A stretch of 64,000 nt of DNA from Methylococcales bacterium. Its GTDB lineage: Bacteria; Pseudomonadota; Gammaproteobacteria; Methylococcales; Methylomonadaceae. The stretch covers positions 1 through 64,000 of the forward strand of contig JAPLRP010000039.1 in assembly GCA_026399095.1 (NCBI GenBank), given 5' to 3'. This document shows positions 17,319 to 26,573 of the stretch, one piece after another. Position numbers and translations under genes: made by a program. A model generated the notes under the pieces. That model saw only the letters and a list, made by a program, of their open reading frames with translations. It was not told the origin of the DNA and did no database searches. Within the stretch, counting starts at the first letter, position 1. Every line of letters begins with the position of its first letter.

Positions 17319-18053
17319 ATGAAATTTTCCATTATCATCCCAACCTTAAATGAAGAACAAAATATTAAATCCTGTTTATTAGCCTTACAACATTTAAGGA
17401 GCGAATGTGAAATAATTATTGTTGACGGCGACAGCGGGGATAACACACAAAAGATTGCCAAGCCATTAGCCGATAAAGTAATAATATCGCCAAAAGGTCG
17501 AGCCAAACAAATGAATCACGGGGCTAAACAAGCGAAAGGAGAGATATTTATATTTCTGCACGCAGACACCTACTTGCCTAAAAATGCTTTACAGCTTATT
17601 CAGCAAAAAATTAGCAATGACCGGCAATGGGGGCGTTTTGATATTCAGTTAATCGGCAACCATCCAATGTACAAAGTTATCGCTCAAATGATGAACTGGC
17701 GCTCCCGATTAACAGGAATTGCTACGGGTGATCAAGTTATTTTTGTTACGCGCCAGATATTTGAACTCGCTGGTCAATATACAGAGATCAACTTAATGGA
17801 AGACATTGTTCTTTGTAAAGCGTTAAGAAAAATTAATACACCTATTTACCTAAAAGACAAAGTCATCAGCTCTGGTCGACGCTGGGAGCATAATGGCCTA
17901 TACAAAACAATTCTGCTAATGTGCACTATTCGCTTGCGTTATGCTCTGGGAGCAGACCCAAAAGTTCTGGCACATCTTTATAACAACAATATGCTCACTC
18001 AGTTTAAATTTAGTGACTGGTGGAAACAAATTTATCCGTCCATAACTGACTAA
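17319..18053 (+). CDS. Family 2 glycosyltransferase, TIGR04283 type
   Basis: A 244-residue GT-A fold transferase. The N-terminus FSIIIPTLNEEQNIKSCL, then IIIVDGDSGDNT, then FIFLHADTYLPKNAL (the DxD-like metal site) are GT2 hallmarks. The pattern SPKGRAKQMNHGA and GDQVIFVTRQIF are typical of the TIGR04283 subgroup, often paired with TIGR04282/DUF2064 proteins as here. The acceptor is unknown; members are linked to radical-SAM/selenodomain clusters, none of which is visible here. It is the first of three same-strand genes with a fatty-acid-hydroxylase-type enzyme and a DUF2064 protein, probably one operon. Confidence 0.8.
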   Translation: MKFSIIIPTLNEEQNIKSCLLALQHLRSECEIIIVDGDSGDNTQKIAKPLADKVIISPKGRAKQMNHGAKQAKGEIFIFLHADTYLPKNALQLIQQKISNDRQWGRFDIQLIGNHPMYKVIAQMMNWRSRLTGIATGDQVIFVTRQIFELAGQYTEINLMEDIVLCKALRKINTPIYLKDKVISSGRRWEHNGLYKTILLMCTIRLRYALGADPKVLAHLYNNNMLTQFKFSDWWKQIYPSITD

Positions 18054-18098
18054 AATAACTGTAGAAACTGATCTTAAATCTCATAAGAGGCAATATGT

Positions 18099-18884
18099 AT
18101 GGAAATCATAATTCGTCTAGCAGCCTCGCTGGGCATTTTTTTTATCATGATCTGCTGGGAATTTTTAAGCCCCAGAAGATCTCAGCGTATTAACCGCAAC
18201 CAAAGGTGGCCTATTAATATAATGCTCGGCATCTTCAACATGGTTATTATGCGTTTAACAGTTGGCAGTTTTGCTTACCTAAGTGCCGTTACCTCAGCAG
18301 ATAATACCTGGGGGCTTTTAAACTGGCTAGAAGCGCCTGAATGGCTATCAATTGTTGTCACATTATTATTTCTTGATTTTGCGATTTACGGCCAACATAT
18401 TATTTCGCATAAATGGTTACCGCTTTGGCGTTTACATCAGGTGCATCATACCGACTTGGAGTTTGATGCTACCACAGCAGTACGTTTTCACCCTTTGGAA
18501 ATTATGACTTCAATGATATACAAAGTACTTTGTATATTTTTTATAGGCGCTAATCCTTTCGGTGTTATTGCTTTTGAGATTATTCTTAACGGCGCTGCAA
18601 CGTTTAATCATAGTAATGTCAACATTAGTTCCGTTATTGATCATAAATTACGTTGGCTAATCGTTACTCCGGACATGCACCGAATTCATCATTCAAGCAT
18701 GCCTGCAGAAACTGACAGTAATTACGGATTTTCCCTATCCTGTTGGGACAAGTTTTTTAAAACCTATACCGCTGAACCAAAATTATCTCAAACGACGCTC
18801 TCTATTGGTTTGGAGCCTTTTCGCCAGCAAAGCGACTTAGGATTTATGTCATTATTGTTACTGCCTTTTAAAAAACTTCGATAG
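18099..18884 (+). CDS. Sterol desaturase / fatty acid hydroxylase family protein
   Basis: A 261-residue membrane protein of the di-iron hydroxylase superfamily. Hydrophobic segments near the N-terminus and at ~40-65 and ~85-110 flank the histidine boxes HIISH, HQVHH and the downstream HRIHH. These histidines bind two irons and use O2 to hydroxylate or desaturate a lipid. Homologues act on sterols, fatty acids, carotenoids or hopanoids; the substrate here cannot be read from sequence. Its position between two sugar-nucleotide-type transferases suggests that a glycosylated lipid is being built, which is inference. It is tightly packed with the downstream gene (five-base gap). Confidence 0.8.
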   Translation: MEIIIRLAASLGIFFIMICWEFLSPRRSQRINRNQRWPINIMLGIFNMVIMRLTVGSFAYLSAVTSADNTWGLLNWLEAPEWLSIVVTLLFLDFAIYGQHIISHKWLPLWRLHQVHHTDLEFDATTAVRFHPLEIMTSMIYKVLCIFFIGANPFGVIAFEIILNGAATFNHSNVNISSVIDHKLRWLIVTPDMHRIHHSSMPAETDSNYGFSLSCWDKFFKTYTAEPKLSQTTLSIGLEPFRQQSDLGFMSLLLLPFKKLR

Positions 18885-18889
18885 TCAAG

Positions 18890-19522
18890 ATGCCATATAA
18901 GCACCCTGACAGTGTTTTGATGATCTTTTGTAAAGCTCCTATTGCAGGGAAGGTTAAGACCCGCTTAACAACCAAGTTAACTGCGGAACAAGCAATGCAG
19001 TTACATATTGAACTTACTCACAAAACTATAAAACTGGCGACGCTTAATAATTTATGCACTGTTCAAGTCTGGTATACGCCCTCAATTGATTCCTCTTTTT
19101 TTACCGAATTGGCACAAGCCTATCCTATCGCTCTTTATCAACAAAAAGGAGAGGATTTAGGTGCTCGAATGAATAACGCTTTTTGTCTGGCTCTTAAAAG
19201 TCATAAACGCGCAATGTTGATTGGTTGTGATTGTCCATCATTGACTGGACAGGATTTGGAAGAAGCGTTAAACGCCTTAAGTCAAAAAGGGTGTTGTGTT
19301 TTAGGACCCGCAGAAGATGGTGGTTATGTGCTGATTGGTCTTAATCAACCGCATCCAGAGCTCTTTGATAATATGCCATGGGGAACAGAGCGAGTACTTG
19401 AGATTACTTGCAACCGTATCAAGCAAAATAATCTCTATTATCACGCACTCAGTCAACAGTGGGATATAGACACCCCTAGGGATTTATCAAGATATTTGGC
19501 ACTCAATATGAAAGAATTATAA
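18890..19522 (+). CDS. DUF2064 / TIGR04282 nucleotidyltransferase-like protein
   Basis: A 210-residue protein with a GT-A/nucleotidyltransferase-like fold. The opening SVLMIFCKAPIAGKVKTRL is the family signature (xxKxPxxGxVKTRL), followed by GEDLGARMNNAF, LIGCDCPSLTGQDLEEAL and LGPAEDGGYVLIGL, all typical of DUF2064 (TIGR04282). Members occur with TIGR04283 glycosyltransferases and have been tied to modified-sugar biosynthesis in some organisms. It is the last gene of the three-gene operon and converges on glgA with an 8-base gap. The exact reaction is unknown. Confidence 0.82.
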   Translation: MPYKHPDSVLMIFCKAPIAGKVKTRLTTKLTAEQAMQLHIELTHKTIKLATLNNLCTVQVWYTPSIDSSFFTELAQAYPIALYQQKGEDLGARMNNAFCLALKSHKRAMLIGCDCPSLTGQDLEEALNALSQKGCCVLGPAEDGGYVLIGLNQPHPELFDNMPWGTERVLEITCNRIKQNNLYYHALSQQWDIDTPRDLSRYLALNMKEL

Positions 19523-19530
19523 GGTACCAT

Positions 19531-20967
19531 CTAGAGTTGTTCATACAATTCAATATACTCCTTTGCACTGTTATTCCAGGAACAGTCTTTTTGCATACCG
19601 TTAACCTGTAATTGAGTCCATTTTTCAGAATTACTATAAACGATGAGAGAGCGTTTAATGGCCTCTATAAACGCTCCTGAAGTTGCTTTATTAAAAATAA
19701 ATCCTGTTGCAGTCTTATTCCTAATTGTTTCTGGTGCTACATCAACAATTGTATCTGCTAGGCCACCGGTTTTTCTAGCAACAGGAATTGTCCCATAACG
19801 CTGACTGTATAGCTGGTTTAAGCCGCAAGGTTCAAAGAGTGATGGCATTAGCAAGATATCGGCGCCTGCTTCTATCTGATGAGCTAGCACTTCATCATAA
19901 CCAAGAATAATTACTATCTGTTTGGGATATGTTTTGCCAAAATGAGACAACTGCTGTTCAAAATACTTATTACCCCTCCCGTGTAAAATAAATTGTAAAG
20001 GCAGGCTTAGCAACTCGGGAAGACATTCCAATATTAGGTCTATACCTTTTTGTTCTACTAAACGGCTAATAACTGCCAATATGGGGATTTTATTATCAAC
20101 GGTTAATGAGTATTTTTGTTGCAGAGCTGTTTTATTAAGACGTTTTTTATCTAGCGTTAAAGCGCTATAAGGTTCAGTAATATTAGTATCTATTTCTGGA
20201 TTCCAATTTTCAAAGTCTATCCCGTTAATAATTCCGAACAAGTCATCTTTTCGATAACTTAACAAACCCTCAAGTCCACAGCCAAAATCTGGCGTCTGAA
20301 TTTCTGCTGCATAAGTTGGACTTACTGTGACAATTCGATCAGCATATGCCAAACCACCTTTAATAAACGAGAGCAATCCGTCAAACTCAATACCACTGGG
20401 ACTCCAAAGCTGCCTAGGCAACTTCAATAATACTCGGGTCTCTTTTGGGAACAGGCCTTGATAAGCCATGTTATGTATTGTAAAAACAGTAGCGGGCCGA
20501 CCTGACTCCAGGGACAGTAAAGCTGGTACCAATCCACTTTGCCAGTCATTACAATGAACTATGTCAGGTGTCCAGTCTAAATAGGCTCTATTCATTGCCA
20601 CTTCAACAGTAGCTCGACAAAACAGCGCAAAACGCTCAGCATTATTTATCCATGCATTTCCTTGCTCATCCGCATAAGGATTACCCGGATAATCAAAAAA
20701 CTTCGGGTAATCAACTAACAATACCGGAACTTGAGTGCCGGGCAATCGAGTTTCCAGAATGTTTACATTAACATTGCCTACCTGCACAGTGCTTTTGTAG
20801 AAAATTTCCTCAGTAGTTTTTATGTCCTGATAGTTAGGTATAATCAGGCGCACATCTAAACCATGCTCCAGCAATGCTTTTGGCAAACTACCAGAAACAT
20901 CGGCTAGCCCGCCTGTTTTAATTAAGGGATGTGCTTCACTGGTTACAAACAGTATTTTTTTCATCAT
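19531..20967 (-). CDS. glgA: Glycogen synthase GlgA (ADP-glucose type)
   Basis: A 478-residue GT5 enzyme that adds glucose from ADP-glucose to glycogen. The N-terminus LFVTSEAHPLIKTGGLADVS contains the KTGGL loop that binds ADP-glucose; VFTIHNMAYQGLFP and the C-terminal PSLFEPCGLNQLYSQRYGTI with the catalytic Glu, then RKTGGLADT, complete the family pattern. Length matches E. coli GlgA (477). Two consecutive ATGs (20967 and 20964) are possible starts. No glgB, glgC or glgP is next to it. Glycogen storage from RuMP-derived hexose is well known in type I methanotrophs. Confidence 0.95.
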   Translation of the reverse strand: MMKKILFVTSEAHPLIKTGGLADVSGSLPKALLEHGLDVRLIIPNYQDIKTTEEIFYKSTVQVGNVNVNILETRLPGTQVPVLLVDYPKFFDYPGNPYADEQGNAWINNAERFALFCRATVEVAMNRAYLDWTPDIVHCNDWQSGLVPALLSLESGRPATVFTIHNMAYQGLFPKETRVLLKLPRQLWSPSGIEFDGLLSFIKGGLAYADRIVTVSPTYAAEIQTPDFGCGLEGLLSYRKDDLFGIINGIDFENWNPEIDTNITEPYSALTLDKKRLNKTALQQKYSLTVDNKIPILAVISRLVEQKGIDLILECLPELLSLPLQFILHGRGNKYFEQQLSHFGKTYPKQIVIILGYDEVLAHQIEAGADILLMPSLFEPCGLNQLYSQRYGTIPVARKTGGLADTIVDVAPETIRNKTATGFIFNKATSGAFIEAIKRSLIVYSNSEKWTQLQVNGMQKDCSWNNSAKEYIELYEQL

Positions 20968-21018
20968 CCGTTTCCAACCAGTTGTACAATTAAATTAACT
21001 TAAATTAATATAAAGGTA

Positions 21019-21828
21019 TTATTGTAGGACAAACTTAAGTCCGATCAGCAACAAAATAGACGCCAAAACAGGGCGTAAGAATCGTTCAGGAATTTTCGCA
21101 CTTAGATGACTGCCCACCCAAATACCCGGTAAAGAGCCTATTAACAAGCTTCCCAATAAAACCAGATCAACATTGCCTAGGCTTAAGTGACCAAGCCCGG
21201 CAACAGCTGTTAATGGAATAGCATGAGCCAAATCAGTACCAACAATTTTAAGTGTAGTCATCTTCGGATATAGAAATAACAGTGCAACAGTACCCAAAGC
21301 ACCTGCACCTACCGATGAAAGAGTAACCAGAACACCTAAAACAGCACCGATAAGAACTGTTGCAGGTATTTGAAAATGCTTAAAACGTGCTGCATTTTCG
21401 ACATTACTATGCTCATCGTCTATCGGCTTAAGTTTCAAAGCTCTATTTAGTAAAAAACTACGTACAAACAACGCGCAAGCCGTTAATATTAGTGCCACAC
21501 CTAACGTAAACGTAATAACCCCTGTAGTTTCTTTTCCTACGACCATAAAATGCTTGAGTACAAACAAGGTCATTACTGCAAAAGGTATACTTCCGAGAGC
21601 CATCCAACCTACAATTTTCCAATCAACCGAACCATGCTTTCCATGATGTACCCAAACACCACTGGTTTTGGTGATAGCTGCAAATAAAAGATCAGTTCCG
21701 ACTGCAACCGCTGGATTAAATCCAAACAGAAAAACCAACAGGGGTGTCATCAAAGAACCACCGCCGACCCCAGTAACACCAACTAACAACCCTACTGCAA
21801 AGCCAGAAAATGTATATCCGAAATTCAT
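21019..21828 (-). CDS. TauE/SafE family anion permease
   Basis: A 269-residue inner-membrane protein with about eight hydrophobic segments in two repeats. The family motif GLLVGVTGVGGGSLMTPLLV near the N-terminus is repeated as GVLVTLSSVGAGALGTVALL in the second half, as expected for TauE/SafE (DUF81) permeases. These export or import sulfite, sulfoacetate and similar anions. It starts at the ATG at 21828, preceded by AAGGTTAG; the neighbouring TTG is less likely. It stands between glgA and an RlpA-like gene with no sulfur genes, so the substrate is open. Confidence 0.85.
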   Translation of the reverse strand: MNFGYTFSGFAVGLLVGVTGVGGGSLMTPLLVFLFGFNPAVAVGTDLLFAAITKTSGVWVHHGKHGSVDWKIVGWMALGSIPFAVMTLFVLKHFMVVGKETTGVITFTLGVALILTACALFVRSFLLNRALKLKPIDDEHSNVENAARFKHFQIPATVLIGAVLGVLVTLSSVGAGALGTVALLFLYPKMTTLKIVGTDLAHAIPLTAVAGLGHLSLGNVDLVLLGSLLIGSLPGIWVGSHLSAKIPERFLRPVLASILLLIGLKFVLQ

Positions 21829-22189
21829 CAAAGCTAACCTTATGTTTTATCTGATTAAAAATCTGGACACTATAACAGCTAATCAACACGACTTTGAAAA
21901 ATTGTTAACTATTTAATCAATTTTATAGTGAAGAAATGATATACAAGTCAACACCATGTTAAAGCTAGAGACTTATTACATCAATGTTTCTTGAAAACTA
22001 TAGCTTTTAAACTACAGAAATTTATTAGGGAAATATCTTTAGAGGAAACTAAGTATGTTTAGCTAGTTAACTTAAACAATTGATGGGAAAAGGTTTTACT
22101 TAAAAGAAATTCAACAAATTGAAAATTGGCCGTATATTTATTGCTTGTTTAAAAGCCGTACTTATTAGCCTTAAAATACCTTATGTCGC
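21829..22189. other. Intergenic region
   Basis: About 360 bp, A+T-rich, between two minus-strand genes (TauE-type permease and RlpA-like). No ORF, tRNA, terminator or repeat is evident. The part nearest 21830 should hold the permease promoter. Confidence 0.35.
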
Positions 22190-22621
22190 CTACGATTGAT
22201 CGCTTGTTACTGGTTTGATTTGAACTGAACCAGTCCCTTTAATACCTAACTCTTTAGCTGCAGCGTAAGATAAATCCATTGCTCTTCTGGAATGAAAAGG
22301 TCCTCGATCGTTTATTCGAACAATAACACTACGATTATTTTTTAGGTTAGTCACTTCAACGTATGACGAAAGCGGTAAGGTTCTATGAGCTGCCGTCATG
22401 GCATACATGTTAAATTTTTCGCCGTTAGCCGTTCTTTTGCCATGAAATTGAACACCGTACCAAGAAACGGTAGTTTGATGACTCGCTGTTGAATGATGCT
22501 TGACTGCATGTGTTTTTGAGACACGAGCCGAATGACGAGTTGATGCTTCCGCCGTAGCTATTGGACTGGAAAAATAACTGCATGCAACAACAAAAAAAAC
22601 TGCTGTTATTAGTTTGCTCAT
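22190..22621 (-). CDS. RlpA-like double-psi beta-barrel protein
   Basis: A 143-residue exported protein. A signal peptide (SKLITAVFFVVACSYFSSP) is followed by a basic His/Ser/Thr-rich linker, then an RlpA domain with TVSWYGVQFHGKRTANGEKF, AAHRTLPLSSYVEVTNL and VIVRINDRGPFHSRRAMDLS, the motifs of the double-psi barrel including the Asp of NDRGP. RlpA proteins of Pseudomonas type are lytic transglycosylases for denuded glycan at the septum. No SPOR domain follows, so septal targeting is not assured. The ATG at 22621 is preferred to a TTG six codons earlier. Confidence 0.85.
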   Translation of the reverse strand: MSKLITAVFFVVACSYFSSPIATAEASTRHSARVSKTHAVKHHSTASHQTTVSWYGVQFHGKRTANGEKFNMYAMTAAHRTLPLSSYVEVTNLKNNRSVIVRINDRGPFHSRRAMDLSYAAAKELGIKGTGSVQIKPVTSDQS

Positions 22622-22818
22622 AAATAAAAGCCTTTTCAAATTAAAATCTATGGCTAGTTCAATATTTAGCCATTAATAATTGGTTCAAAGATACTGGATT
22701 ATGCCAAACCCTATGAATTTCCTTACATTTCCATGCTAATGGAATTATTTTGCTATAGAATTTTCAACGTGTATTTTTTAAGTTGTTAGATTTTAACTTG
22801 AGAAGTCTTAAGAGCGCC

Positions 22819-23601
22819 TTAAGGGGGTGCAAAGCCAGAAAACCAGCCCAAACTATCTGTTGTTGCTCCAACCGGCTTATATTCAGCGCCTATCCAACCC
22901 GAATAATCTGATTTTTCAATGCTTGAGAAGATAGATTCGAAATTAATCCGCCCAGTACCAGGCTGACCTCGCCCGGGACAATCAGCAAATTGAATATGAC
23001 CAATTTTATGGGCGTGCTGAGTAATAAATTCATCCAAATTATCACCCATCATCTGCATGTGATAAATATCATATTGCATAAACAAATTTGGCAAACTGAG
23101 TTGCTCGTATATATTCAGCATTTGTTGTCCGTTATGAACAATAAACTCAGGCATATCATTATTATTGATTGCTTCAAAAACTGTTTTAATACCTATTGGC
23201 GTAAACGCCTCAACTGCAAAACACAGATTTTCTTTAAACGTTTTTAGATATTCCTGTTTTCGTTTTAAATTAAAACAGCATCCTGGCAAGACATTGATAA
23301 ATTCAGGCTTTAGTATTTTGGCATATTCAAGAGCTTGACCGACTGCATTGTGAAATTGGTCCTGTTTTTCAGGCACAGAGGCAAGCCCTTCACCTCCCAA
23401 CAAAAGATCATCGGCAGCAATATTAAACAGTACTAATTTTAACTGTTGTTCGTTTAGGGTTTCTCTCAGCACTTCTGCGGGCAGTGCATAAGGAAACTGG
23501 ATCTCAACCGCCTCGAACCCCTCTTTTTTCGCGGCTTTAAAGCGGTTAATCAGCTCTAACTCCGTGAATAAAAAACTTAAATTAGCTGAAAATTTAAGCA
23601 T
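22819..23601 (-). CDS. hyi: Hydroxypyruvate isomerase
   Basis: A 260-residue TIM-barrel isomerase (AP-endonuclease-2 superfamily). KFSANLSFLFTELELINRF, EGFEAVEIQFPY and the metal-site segments FEAINNNDMPEF, QYDIYHMQMMGD, GHIQFADCPGRGQPGTGRI and WIGAEYKP match Hyi closely. It interconverts hydroxypyruvate and tartronate semialdehyde. It overlaps the downstream end of the reductase gene by eight bases, so the two form an operon that turns hydroxypyruvate into D-glycerate through tartronate semialdehyde. Glyoxylate carboligase, the usual third partner, is not in this window. Confidence 0.9.
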   Translation of the reverse strand: MLKFSANLSFLFTELELINRFKAAKKEGFEAVEIQFPYALPAEVLRETLNEQQLKLVLFNIAADDLLLGGEGLASVPEKQDQFHNAVGQALEYAKILKPEFINVLPGCCFNLKRKQEYLKTFKENLCFAVEAFTPIGIKTVFEAINNNDMPEFIVHNGQQMLNIYEQLSLPNLFMQYDIYHMQMMGDNLDEFITQHAHKIGHIQFADCPGRGQPGTGRINFESIFSSIEKSDYSGWIGAEYKPVGATTDSLGWFSGFAPP

Positions 23602-24478
23602 TATTTTTATTAAAAAATTTAATTAAAGTAGCCGGATCTTCTTCTAAATAACCATGACTAGCGTGCAATTGTAAAAGCTGAGCAGCCAAACCCGACATGG
23701 GTATGGCACTGCCCTGTTTGATAGATAGATCAACAGCCATACTCAGATCTTTTAATAAGGTTTTTACACGCCATTTTACGGGCTCAAAGGTCGCGGTGGC
23801 CATTGCCGGACCAATAATTTGCAAAGGCTTGGAGTCAGCGAAGCCACCAGAGAGTGCTTCCGGTATTTTTTCAGCATTTACGCCTGTTTTTTTTGCTAGT
23901 GCAATCATTTCAGCAATAACCAATACATTGCAACTAACGATCATTTGATTGCATATTTTGGTGACTTGACCGCTACCAACATCACCCATATGAGTGAGTT
24001 GTTTATAAATTGGAGCAAGTACGGTACGTGCAATATTGATATTACTTATACTACCGCCAGCCATAATAGCCAAACTACCCTGCTCAGCTCCTGAGACACC
24101 TCCCGAAACAGGCGCATCAACCCAAGACATACCGCATTTGTCATATAAAAGTGCCGCCAACTGACGAGTGTTTTCAGGGTGGATACTGGACAAGTCGATT
24201 AGCAATTGGTTAGCAGAGCCATTTATCATGATATCAGTGCATATTACCGACTCTACAGCCGTCGTATCGGTTAAGCACAGTAAAATAATATCTGATGCCT
24301 TGACTAAATCGGCAATGGATGGAAATGCTTTAGCTCCCGCATCCATTACTTTTGCAAGCTTTTCAGGACTGCGATTCCATACATTAACTTTATAGCCGGC
24401 TCTTAGTAAGCGCAAAGTCATTGGTTCGCCCATTAAACCGATGCCGATGAAGCCAAGAATGTACATTTTATCTTTCAT
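23594..24478 (-). CDS. glxR: 2-hydroxy-3-oxopropionate (tartronate semialdehyde) reductase
   Basis: A 294-residue beta-hydroxyacid dehydrogenase. The Rossmann motif GFIGIGLMGEPM binds NAD(P)H, followed by VNVWNRSPEKLAKV, the substrate segment DAPVSGGVSGAEQGSLAIM, the catalytic-Lys segment GQVTKICNQMIVSCNVLVIA and the C-terminal KDLSMAVDL. These are shared with GlxR/GarR and 3-hydroxyisobutyrate dehydrogenases. The overlap with hydroxypyruvate isomerase makes tartronate semialdehyde the likely substrate. Product D-glycerate enters central metabolism after phosphorylation. A second in-frame ATG four codons later is an alternative start. Confidence 0.87.
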   Translation of the reverse strand: MKDKMYILGFIGIGLMGEPMTLRLLRAGYKVNVWNRSPEKLAKVMDAGAKAFPSIADLVKASDIILLCLTDTTAVESVICTDIMINGSANQLLIDLSSIHPENTRQLAALLYDKCGMSWVDAPVSGGVSGAEQGSLAIMAGGSISNINIARTVLAPIYKQLTHMGDVGSGQVTKICNQMIVSCNVLVIAEMIALAKKTGVNAEKIPEALSGGFADSKPLQIIGPAMATATFEPVKWRVKTLLKDLSMAVDLSIKQGSAIPMSGLAAQLLQLHASHGYLEEDPATLIKFFNKNNA

Positions 24479-24713
24479 ACTATTTCATCAATCGGGTTAT
24501 TAAAACAGTCAACATTTTAAATCATTACCAATAAATACAAAGTTGAACCTGATAATACTTTAATTATAAGCTCACATCAGGCCTATAATAGCGATGAACT
24601 TATTATGTCCAAGGAATAAGTAAAATACTTCGAAGTTGCTGGTTCTACTATTACTACCAAGGATCACCAATAAGAAAATCTTGTACTATCTTACACATAA
24701 ATCTATTTAGAGT

Positions 24714-24742
24714 TTGACGCGTTTATTTTTTATCTATATTAT
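24714..24742 (+). promoter_or_regulatory. Sigma-70 promoter before yceD-rpmF
   Basis: TTGACG (24714-24719), a 17-bp spacer and TATTAT (24737-24742) form a near-consensus promoter. Transcription would begin about 24749, only a few bases before the ATG at 24752, so the yceD message may be leaderless or nearly so. This agrees with the absence of a Shine-Dalgarno sequence. Confidence 0.65.
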
Positions 24743-24751
24743 TTGTCAGTT

Positions 24752-25279
24752 ATGTTAGATAGATTACCCGAATACATAGAACCGTTGCACCTTGCTGATA
24801 AGCGAGGCGCATTAAAAGGTAAAATACCATTAAGAAGCTTGGATCGTTTAGCAAAAATATTAGCTAACGACTCCGGAACAATTTCTATCGATCTTTTTTT
24901 TGGTCGTGAAGGAAGACTGGCAAAGGTTGAGGGGCATATAGAAACTGTTTTGGAACTGGAGTGCCAAAATTGCTTGGAAGCCGTTAAATGGCCCATTGAT
25001 TGTAATATCAAACTAGGTATTGTCACCACAATTGATCAAGCTAATAGATTGCCAGAAGAATTTGAACCTTTAATGGTTCAGGAAGAAAAAATCCTTCTTA
25101 AAAATATTATTGAAGACGAAATATTGCTTAATTTGCCGGCATTTCCAAAGCACCAGCATACTTGTTACGTCTCGAAGACTGAAAATAACAACTTAAATAC
25201 ATTTGTGAGCGACGAACTGTCATCCACTAAAAACCCTTTTTCCATATTAGCCAAACTTAAAAACACTGGAGATTTATAA
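24752..25279 (+). CDS. yceD: DUF177 family protein YceD
   Basis: A 175-residue protein of the YceD/DUF177 family, encoded immediately upstream of rpmF in most bacteria. The core shows [17 protein letters not shown] and [11 protein letters not shown], then [16 protein letters not shown], as in E. coli YceD (LECQRCGKPF, VEDEIILALPVVP). In plants and bacteria the family is tied to 23S rRNA accumulation. The ATG at 24752 is chosen over a TTG three codons upstream that overlaps the promoter. Its stop overlaps the rpmF start (TAATG), implying coupled translation. Confidence 0.88.
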   Translation: MLDRLPEYIEPLHLADKRGALKGKIPLRSLDRLAKILANDSGTISIDLFFGREGRLAKVEGHIETVLELECQNCLEAVKWPIDCNIKLGIVTTIDQANRLPEEFEPLMVQEEKILLKNIIEDEILLNLPAFPKHQHTCYVSKTENNNLNTFVSDELSSTKNPFSILAKLKNTGDL

Positions 25280-25461
25280 TGGCCGTACAAAAAAGTAAAG
25301 TATCGCGTTCAAGACGCGGCCAGCGTCGTTCTCACGATGCTTTAACTGCTAAAGCATTGTCTCAAGATCCTATAACAGGTGAAATGCATTTACGTCATCA
25401 TGTAACGCCAGGCGGTTATTTTAAAGGTCGCCAAATTGTAACCACAAGCGACGAAGATTAA
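25279..25461 (+). CDS. rpmF: Ribosomal protein L32
   Basis: A 60-residue basic protein of the large ribosomal subunit. [20 protein letters not shown] and GYFKGRQIV are diagnostic of L32. The zinc-binding cysteines seen in some bacterial L32 proteins are absent, as in E. coli. It is coupled to yceD through a TAATG overlap and followed by a hairpin terminator-like sequence before plsX. Confidence 0.97.
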   Translation: MAVQKSKVSRSRRGQRRSHDALTAKALSQDPITGEMHLRHHVTPGGYFKGRQIVTTSDED

Positions 25462-25490
25462 TAATTCTTCCGCATCCGGAATGATGCTGT

Positions 25491-25518
25491 GCCGAACCAT
25501 AAATGGTTCGGCTTCTTT
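25491..25518 (+). terminator. Terminator/attenuator between rpmF and plsX
   Basis: GCCGAACCAT and ATGGTTCGGC form a perfect inverted repeat with a 2-base centre, followed by TTCTTTC. It lies 29 bases past the rpmF stop and before the plsX start. It can reduce read-through from the strong ribosomal promoter into the fatty-acid genes. Confidence 0.6.
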
Positions 25519-25544
25519 CAATAACTGCGGAGTTGCTCTTCAGC

Positions 25545-26573
25545 GTGAGTTTAACAATTTCAATTGATGCAATGGGCGGGGATTTTGGTCCCGAAGTCAC
25601 CATTCCGGCATCATTGGATTGCTTAAAAAACAATCCAGACTTAAAGCTAATTTTAGTAGGTGATCAATCTGTTATTAAACAATTGTTGCCAAACCAATTG
25701 GATTATTATCAAAATAGACTCGCAATCCATCACGCATCACAATGCGTTGAAATGGATGAGTCCCCCTCTAAAGCACTAAAAAACAAAAAAGACTCATCCA
25801 TGCGCGTTGCCATCAACTTGGTTCGTGATGGACATGCAGATGCATGTGTTAGCGCCGGGAATACCGGGGCATTAATGGCAACTGCTCGCTTTGTTTTGAA
25901 AATGATGCCGGGGATTGATCGACCCGCCATTATCTCAACTCTCCCGTCAATACACGGACATACACATGTGCTCGATTTGGGAGCTAATGTCGACTGTACT
26001 GCTGAACACCTATTTCAATTTGCCATAATGGGCAATGAATTAGTTAAAGCGGTTGAAGCGATTGATAACCCAAAAGTTGGCTTATTAAATATTGGCGAAG
26101 AGGACACAAAAGGCAACGAACAGGTTAAAGCTGCCGCAAAATTATTAGAAAACTCATCATTAAATTACATTGGCTACGTAGAAGGTAATTCTTTAAATGC
26201 TGGACATATTAAAGTTGATTTGATTGTTACCGATGGATTTGTCGGCAATGTTGCACTTAAGTCCATTGAAGGAGCAGCCAAAATGATTGGCACAGCTTTA
26301 AAAGAAGCTTTTGAGAAAAACATCTTTACCAAGATAGCAGGCTTGATTGCCTACCCGGCTCTTAAATTGGTCAAACAACGCATTGACCCGCGCCTATATA
26401 ATGGAGCAAGTTTTTTAGGTCTTCGTGGACTCGTTATTAAAAGTCATGGTGGGGCGGACGTTTTAGCCTTTAAAACAGCGATTCAGCTTGCCGTTTGCGA
26501 AGTCGAACAAGATATTATCAGAAAGATAAGCGAACAAGTTGAGAAAATCTTGGCTCTTAGAGAAACCGCATGA
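25545..26573 (+). CDS. plsX: Phosphate acyltransferase PlsX
   Basis: A 342-residue cytosolic enzyme that makes acyl-phosphate from acyl-ACP for phospholipid synthesis. [20 protein letters not shown] is the standard N-terminus, followed by [20 protein letters not shown] with [40 protein letters not shown] and [16 protein letters not shown] set the start at the GTG at 25545, where homology begins; an earlier in-frame start would lie inside the hairpin after rpmF. It ends in an ATGA overlap with fabH, giving a coupled plsX-fabH pair. Confidence 0.95.
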   Translation: MSLTISIDAMGGDFGPEVTIPASLDCLKNNPDLKLILVGDQSVIKQLLPNQLDYYQNRLAIHHASQCVEMDESPSKALKNKKDSSMRVAINLVRDGHADACVSAGNTGALMATARFVLKMMPGIDRPAIISTLPSIHGHTHVLDLGANVDCTAEHLFQFAIMGNELVKAVEAIDNPKVGLLNIGEEDTKGNEQVKAAAKLLENSSLNYIGYVEGNSLNAGHIKVDLIVTDGFVGNVALKSIEGAAKMIGTALKEAFEKNIFTKIAGLIAYPALKLVKQRIDPRLYNGASFLGLRGLVIKSHGGADVLAFKTAIQLAVCEVEQDIIRKISEQVEKILALRETA

